10,718 nt of DNA from Actinomycetota bacterium (GTDB lineage Bacteria; Actinomycetota; Actinomycetes; S36-B12; UBA10799), in NCBI GenBank assembly GCA_030837395.1, contig JAUPKO010000170.1, forward strand, positions 1-10,718, given 5' to 3'. This document shows positions 6,831-10,718 of this stretch, in pieces (within the stretch, counting starts at the first letter, position 1; each line of letters starts with the position of its first letter). The notes below the pieces were generated by a model. It had not been told where the DNA came from. It saw nothing but the letters and a program-made list of their open reading frames with translations, and made no database searches. The position numbers and the translations under genes were made by a program.

Positions 6831-7751
6831 TCAGGGCATGCGGGCGGACGCCTTGCGACCGGCGCAGAATCTGCCGTGCCGCTGCTCCAACACCCGGTGC
6901 ACGCCCGAGAACGCCTGCGGTCCGCGCTGCCAGACGTCGGCCACGACGGTGTCACCGTCGGGGGTCCAGGCAAGGGTGTGGGTGCCGTGCGCGCCGCGGC
7001 CGAAACTCGCGCCATCCAGTCGGCGCAGCACCTCACCGGGGCCGCGGGACTCGGGCTGCCAGGTGATGATCGACGTGGCGATGCCGTAGTTGTCCGAACA
7101 GTCCTGCACGCTGCGCAGTCCGCGGCGGGCGTCGAGGTTGCCGGCCGGGCGCGCCAACACGGGGTCTCGGAAGCGCAGGTCGACCTGTTCCTGCCAGTCC
7201 GCGCCGTCCTCGCCGCGCCACTGCCGGTAGCCGGCGAAGTAGTCCGACCCGCTCGTACCGGTCAGGTGCCAGTCGGCCCCGTTGGCGGGGATCGCCAGCG
7301 CTGGGTCGATCACCCCGACGGGAAGGGTGCGCAGCGACGCCAGCCACGGCTCGCCGACGTCGGTGAAGGTGTAGGTGTGGGCCATGGGATCGCACGACTC
7401 CACGGTGGCCACCCACACACCGTCCCACCGATGCACCTGCGGGAACGAGAAGTGGTGCCGGCTGCGCAGCACGGTGCGTCGCTGCACAACTCCGACACCG
7501 GGTTCGATACGTAGGGCGACGATGCTGCCCAGGCCACGCCAGCGCTCCAACTCCTCCACGAAGACCCACAGGTTCCCCAGCCTGTCCCGGGCCGGGAACG
7601 GGTCGGCCCAGAAGCGGTCGTGCTGCGGGGCGTGCACTAGCAGGCCCGTGGGGTCGGCACCGTTGAGCAGGTCGTCGAGGCTCTGATCGAGCAACATGAC
7701 GGCCCATCGGCGCTCCTGAGTGAGCCCGCGGCGCAGTCGGCTCAGGTTCAT
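6831..7751 (-). CDS. GINT1 N-terminal-like beta-propeller protein
   Basis: The 306-residue product resembles the N-terminal domain of plant glucosamine inositolphosphorylceramide transferase 1 (GINT1), a five-bladed GH43-like propeller also found in bacterial sugar-modification loci. Blade-like repeats are visible: DRFWADPFPARDRLGNLWVF (45-64) followed by VEEL, SRHHFSFPQVHRWDGVWVAT (97-116) followed by VES, and VGVIDPALAIPANGADWHLT (145-164). Conserved acidic residues (Asp50, Glu66, Glu67, Glu118, Asp149) sit in these turns. There is no signal peptide or membrane segment. Bacterial relatives are often fused to, or located beside, formyl- or glycosyltransferases; here the domain stands alone. 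The ATG at 7751 overlaps the GT4 stop (ATGA); the frame is open further upstream only because it crosses that gene. Its catalytic role is unknown: glycosyltransferase, hydrolase or binding protein are all possible. Confidence 0.72.
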   Translation of the reverse strand: MNLSRLRRGLTQERRWAVMLLDQSLDDLLNGADPTGLLVHAPQHDRFWADPFPARDRLGNLWVFVEELERWRGLGSIVALRIEPGVGVVQRRTVLRSRHHFSFPQVHRWDGVWVATVESCDPMAHTYTFTDVGEPWLASLRTLPVGVIDPALAIPANGADWHLTGTSGSDYFAGYRQWRGEDGADWQEQVDLRFRDPVLARPAGNLDARRGLRSVQDCSDNYGIATSIITWQPESRGPGEVLRRLDGASFGRGAHGTHTLAWTPDGDTVVADVWQRGPQAFSGVHRVLEQRHGRFCAGRKASARMP

Positions 7752-8905
7752 GCTGGGGCTCCCACGTGCCGGTAGAGGTCGGTCATGCGGCGCACCCACT
7801 GCTGTTGGGTGTAGTTGGCCTCGTACACGTCCCGGCAGCGCCGGCGTAGGGCGTCCCCACCGGCCGCCGACCACTCCAGGGCATCGCGCAGCGCGGCTGT
7901 GTCCACCGCGGCGCCGACAACCGCCACACCCGTGGCCACGCCGGCGGCGATCAGCGAGGCCGCATGCGGGCTCGACTCGACGATCACCACCGGTAACCCA
8001 GCCTCAAGTGCCTCCACCACCACCAGCGGCATGGCCGACTCTGGGGCCAGGGAGCTGAACACCAACCCGGTGTAGGCCGCCATCGACTCGCGCAGGTGCG
8101 CCGACGGCACCGGGCCGAGCAGGCGCACCCCGGGCCCGGCCAGTTGGGTCAACTCGTCGCGCTGCGGACCATCACCTGCGATGTCGAGCCGGGCCTCGGC
8201 GGGCCAGCCGCGCAACAACTCGGCGAAGCCCTTCTCGTCGCGAAGCCGTCCGACGGCCAGCCATCGCTGCTGCGGCGGGGCCGTCCGGGCAGCCCCGTTG
8301 ACCTGCGGCACGCCGTTGGGCAGCAGCACCAGTCGGTCCTCGTCGATGCCGTAATGGGCGTAGGTCGACCGCGCGAACTCCGAGAGCACCACCAGGGCGT
8401 CGGCCCGGTTGAGCAGCGGATTGGCCCGCAAACCGAACGTGTTGCGCAAAGCGATCGGCCCGGTGGCCACCCGAGACTCGCGGTAGCAGGCATGTTCGAC
8501 CGCCGCCCAGGGCCGGCCATCGGGACAGTCCGTGCATAGCCGACCGTCGCGGAACAGCAGACCGTTGGCACACATCGGGCGGAAGTTGTGCAGGGTGTGC
8601 ACCACCGGACCACGCCAGCGGCGCAGCCAACGCAGGCCAATGTTCGGCACGGTGTTGTGCACGTGCACCACGTCGGGTGCGAACTCGCGCAGCCTCGGCG
8701 CAGGGTCTGGTCCCAGACTCGTCATGGTGCGCAAGGCTGCGCGGGCCTTGTAGCCGGGGAGGTCCTTCTCGGCGTCGGTGTGCCGACCCAGCAGCAGCAC
8801 GTCGTGCCCTGCCCCGCCCAGCGCCTCGCACTGCGCCTCGACGACGACGTTCTCACCGCTGGATTGGTCCGAGGCGTAGAAGCTGTGCAGCAGGGCGATG
8901 CGCAT
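7748..8905 (-). CDS. GT4-family glycosyltransferase
   Basis: The 385-residue product is a GT-B-fold retaining glycosyltransferase that acts in the cytoplasm on a growing lipid-linked or nucleotide-activated saccharide. The N-terminal acceptor domain begins RIALLHSFYA (2-11) with the SGEN loop (16-19), and carries VHVHNTVPN (80-88) and the subfamily's THTLHNFRP-like segment (VVHTLHNFRP, 101-110), followed by a Cys-containing insert (Cys112, 124, 127, 140). The donor domain shows AVGRLRDEKGF (217-227), the nucleotide-binding loop, DIAGDGP (241-247) and a PESAMPLVVVEALEAG segment (288-303) that replaces the usual E-x7-E motif with one extra residue between the two glutamates. The ATG at 8905 is 10 nt after rfbC and begins the first beta strand. 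Acceptor and donor are unknown; rhamnosyl transfer is plausible from context only. Confidence 0.92.
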   Translation of the reverse strand: MRIALLHSFYASDQSSGENVVVEAQCEALGGAGHDVLLLGRHTDAEKDLPGYKARAALRTMTSLGPDPAPRLREFAPDVVHVHNTVPNIGLRWLRRWRGPVVHTLHNFRPMCANGLLFRDGRLCTDCPDGRPWAAVEHACYRESRVATGPIALRNTFGLRANPLLNRADALVVLSEFARSTYAHYGIDEDRLVLLPNGVPQVNGAARTAPPQQRWLAVGRLRDEKGFAELLRGWPAEARLDIAGDGPQRDELTQLAGPGVRLLGPVPSAHLRESMAAYTGLVFSSLAPESAMPLVVVEALEAGLPVVIVESSPHAASLIAAGVATGVAVVGAAVDTAALRDALEWSAAGGDALRRRCRDVYEANYTQQQWVRRMTDLYRHVGAPA

Positions 8906-8915
8906 GCGCGGCGGC

Positions 8916-9521
8916 TCAGCCGCGCCCGAGGGAGGCGCGGTATTCCTGGCACACCGCGAAGTCCGGCAGCAACCCCTCGGCGGCGGCCTCAGCCAGGCTC
9001 GGCGCGGCATCGTCCTTGGCCGACAGCGAGCACTCGCCCAGGTCGAACGGCCAGGCGACGCCGATCTCGGGGTCGAACGGGTAGATCTCCCGCTCGCGAT
9101 CCGGGGCGTACGGCTCGCTGCACAGGTAGGCGACGGTGGACCCGTCCTCCAGTGCGGCGAAACCGTGCCCCAGCCCCTCGGACAGGTAGACCGCGCGTCG
9201 GTCCACGGTGTCGAGCAGGACCGTCTCCCACATGCCGTAGGTGGGTGAGCCGACCCGGATGTCGACGATGACGTCGAGCACCGCTCCGGTCAGGCAGGTG
9301 ACGTACTTGGCTTGGCCGGGCGGGACGTCGGCGTAGTGGATGCCGCGCACCGTGCCCTTGCTGGACACCGAACAGTTGGCCTGGGCCAGCCGCAGCGGGT
9401 GCCCGGTGGCCTTGATGAACGCGGGCTCGGAGAACCACTCCAGGAACAGGCCACGGGCGTCGCCGTGCTGCTTCGGAGTAACGGTCCAGGCGCCTTCGAT
9501 GCTCAGCGGGGTGATCTCCAT
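8916..9521 (-). CDS. rfbC: dTDP-4-dehydrorhamnose 3,5-epimerase
   Basis: RmlC/RfbC epimerises dTDP-4-dehydro-6-deoxyglucose at C3 and C5, the third step of dTDP-L-rhamnose synthesis, as a cupin-fold dimer in the cytoplasm. The 201-residue product has normal length. The catalytic pair is present as His62 (in GTVRGIHYADVPPGQAKYVT, 56-75) and Tyr132, with Arg59, Lys72 and His119 also conserved; numbering matches the mycobacterial enzyme. GLFLEWF (24-30) and LSEGLGHGF (113-121) are further family segments. The ATG at 9521 is chosen because actinobacterial relatives begin MEI; an ATG two codons earlier (9527) is the alternative. Neither has a clear Shine-Dalgarno site. It is the first gene of the nine-gene leftward array and supplies the step missing from the rfbBD pair at the other end. 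Confidence 0.95.
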   Translation of the reverse strand: MEITPLSIEGAWTVTPKQHGDARGLFLEWFSEPAFIKATGHPLRLAQANCSVSSKGTVRGIHYADVPPGQAKYVTCLTGAVLDVIVDIRVGSPTYGMWETVLLDTVDRRAVYLSEGLGHGFAALEDGSTVAYLCSEPYAPDREREIYPFDPEIGVAWPFDLGECSLSAKDDAAPSLAEAAAEGLLPDFAVCQEYRASLGRG

Positions 9522-9528
9522 GGGCATA

Positions 9529-9558
9529 ACGCTAACGTCTGGCCCCGCTTCTGGTCCG
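9529..9558 (-). promoter_or_regulatory. Possible promoter for the rfbC-led operon
   Basis: On the minus strand, TAGCGT (9529-9534) fits the actinobacterial -10 pattern TAnnnT and ends 7 nt before the preferred rfbC ATG, which would give a leaderless transcript. CGGACC (9553-9558), 18 nt further up, is a weak -35 match (GAC core only). The -35 candidate lies inside repeat A. This is the only gap before the array wide enough for a promoter, but the motif match alone is weak. Confidence 0.25.
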
Positions 9559-9695
9559 GCCCGGCGCGCTGCGCCGCTGCGGGTCCCGCCCGGCTGGGGC
9601 GACCGACAGTGGGCGCGCTCAGCCTGCTTGCTTGCCTTTACGCCGGGCGGGACCCCCATCGGCTCCGAGCGCCTGGTGGGCAGAGAGCCGGGGCC
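9541..9695. repeat. Long imperfect inverted repeat A (54-nt arms, 47-nt loop)
   Basis: Arms 9541-9594 and 9642-9695 are complementary at 41 of 54 positions. The inner 14 bp (9581-9594 with 9642-9655, GGGTCCCGCCCGGC) pair perfectly, and the outer ends pair as GGCCCCG. The loop is 9595-9641. No T-run follows on either strand, so it is not a classic intrinsic terminator. It lies within the gene-free stretch 9528-9840, just upstream of rfbC. Confidence 0.8.
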
Positions 9696-9800
9696 GAAGC
9701 CGAGCGGGGCTGGCTTGACGTGAAGGCAGACAGCGCACGCCGCACGGCGTTCACGGACAAGCGCCGTAGTCAAGCCGGCCCTGCTCGGCGAAGGCCCCGG
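9688..9800. repeat. Long imperfect inverted repeat B (32-nt arms, 49-nt loop)
   Basis: Arms 9688-9719 and 9769-9800 are complementary at 27 of 32 positions: both ends read CCGGGGCC outward and GGCTTGAC-type sequence inward. The loop (9720-9768) contains smaller stems, CGTGAA with TTCACG and ACGGCG with CGCCGT (alternatives, since they interleave). The left arm shares its first 8 nt with the end of repeat A. It ends 40 nt downstream of the ATPase stop. No T-run follows it. Confidence 0.8.
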
Positions 9801-9840
9801 CGCCCCACCGCGAGGCTGCGGCACCACCGGCCCGTGGGTG

Positions 9841-10698
9841 CTACCCCTCCTGGCGAAGGACGAACTCGTGCATGCCGGGGACAGTGAAGGCGAGGAAACC
9901 GCGTTCGGGGGCGTAGAGGATGCCCTTGCGGAGCAGTTCCCGGCGGGTCATGGAGATCTGGCCGGCGTTGGTCTTGCCTGCGGCTCGGACGATGTCGGCC
10001 ACGGCGGCGGACTCGCCGCCCACCTCGGCGAGGGCCCGCAGCAGGGTCTGCTGGGCGGCGGTCGATCGTTCCCAGCGGGACAGGTACAGCCCCTCGTCCA
10101 CCTCGCGGCCGGCAAGGCGCAGGCCGACTTCGGTGTCGGCGACGCTGATGGGACTGCGCACGGCGAGGTCCCACACGTGTTTGCCCACGGCCTGGATCAG
10201 GTAGGGGTAGCCGCGGGCGGCGTCGAGGGCCAAGCTGAGGGCCGGTGGGCTCCAGGATTCGCCGCGTTCGATCACGGGGGCGGAGAGCGCGACCTCGGCT
10301 GCTGCACGGTCAAGCAGGCCGATGGTGCGGTAGTCGTAGAGGCGCTCGGCGTAGCTGGTGACGTCGGCGAGGATGGCGGGCAGCGAGGGCAGGCCGGCCC
10401 CGACCATCAGCACCGGCGGCGCGACGGGTTCCTGCGCCAGCAGGTGGAAGGCCTGGTTGAGTTCACGCAGATCCTCGACCGCGGCCTCCTGGAGTTCGTC
10501 GATGAGGATCAGCGTGCCAATGCCCAGATCCTTCGATGCGGCACCCATGGCCAGCAGGAGTGAGTACAGGTCCTCCGCGAGGCGGCCCGAGTCGCCCACG
10601 CCGGCCAGCGCCTCAACGTCGAGGCCGACCGAGATGCCGTCAGGGTTCCACGAGATCGAGAACGACTTAACCTGGATCCACCGTAGAAATCCGTGTGT
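9841..10698 (-). pseudogene. AAA-type ATP-binding protein, 5'-truncated
   Basis: This is the C-terminal two thirds of a widespread actinobacterial AAA ATPase (AAA_16-like, normally about 400 residues). The Walker B motif is clear in TLILIDELQEA, followed by VGAGLPSLP, SYAERLYDY, GYPYLIQAVGKHVWD and a C-terminal winged-helix-like region ending near GFLAFTVPGMHEFVLRQEG. The GTG at 10599 is the first usable start, but family-like sequence (VKSFSISWNPDGISVGLDVE) continues in frame up to about 10671. Above that the frame reads only a few unrelated residues and hits TAA (10699-10701). The Walker A domain is absent and the two other frames there give no match, so the gene looks cut at its 5' end, near a sharp drop in GC. 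The remnant is otherwise free of stops, so the event may be recent. It is unrelated to sugar synthesis. Confidence 0.75.
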
Positions 10699-10718
10699 TT
10701 ATGGTGTTGTGAATGATC
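10681..10718. other. Low-GC segment at window edge, possible mobile-element end
   Basis: These 38 bases are about 42% GC (16 of 38) against roughly 70% elsewhere. They begin where the ATPase gene loses family similarity. From memory, the stretch ending TGTTGTGAATGATC recalls the ends of some actinobacterial IS256-type elements, but no transposase or matching inverted repeat is in view, so the element type is unproven. Confidence 0.35.

Noticed and set aside
9528..9695. Integron attC site
   Set aside because: It is palindromic and of suitable size, but the flanking 7-mers do not fit the RYYYAAC/GTTRRRY core sites and no integrase or cassette array is present.
9541..9800. Intrinsic terminator for the ATPase gene
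   Set aside because: The stems are strong, but loops are 47-49 nt and no T-run follows on either strand.
9522..9827. Upstream in-frame extension of rfbC by about 100 codons
   Set aside because: The added residues have no counterpart in RmlC, which begins MEI and is about 200 residues long. The extension merely reads through the two inverted repeats.

Overview
The window is uniformly GC-rich and densely packed with genes. Together with close matches to the actinobacterial forms of RmlB, RmlC and a common actinobacterial AAA ATPase family, this points to an Actinomycetota chromosome. No species can be named from the sequence. The region is a cell-surface polysaccharide (or glycoconjugate) biosynthesis locus.

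Layout. Positions 1-1191 hold two plus-strand genes: the end of rfbB (dTDP-glucose 4,6-dehydratase, cut by the left edge) and a complete rfbD (dTDP-4-dehydrorhamnose reductase). From 9521 down to 1160 runs a nine-gene minus-strand array that looks like one operon. In transcription order it is: rfbC; a GT4 glycosyltransferase; a beta-propeller protein like the N-terminal domain of plant GINT1; a GT2 polyprenyl-phosphate-type glycosyltransferase with C-terminal membrane helices; a GtrA-family membrane protein; a DegT-type sugar aminotransferase; a Gfo/Idh/MocA sugar dehydrogenase; a left-handed beta-helix N-acetyltransferase; and a DUF2142 multi-pass membrane protein. Gaps are 3-37 nt or the genes overlap (two ATGA junctions and one 26-bp overlap). 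The last gene converges on rfbD and overlaps its 3' end by 32 bp.

How the genes may work together. rfbB, rfbD and rfbC give three of the four dTDP-L-rhamnose steps (rfbA is not in view). The dehydrogenase, aminotransferase and acetyltransferase form the classic C3 oxidation, transamination and N-acetylation series that makes a 3-acetamido nucleotide sugar. The GT2, GtrA and DUF2142 proteins could form a GtrABC-like module: charge a polyprenyl phosphate, flip it, then transfer the sugar outside the membrane. That last assignment is inference.

Right end. Between rfbC and the next gene lies about 310 bp without a gene, dominated by two long imperfect inverted repeats. Beyond it, on the minus strand, is an AAA-type ATPase gene that has lost its 5' part. 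Its frame closes about 10700, where base composition drops from about 70% to about 42% GC, suggesting a mobile-element junction at the window edge. No tRNA, rRNA or CRISPR array was seen.
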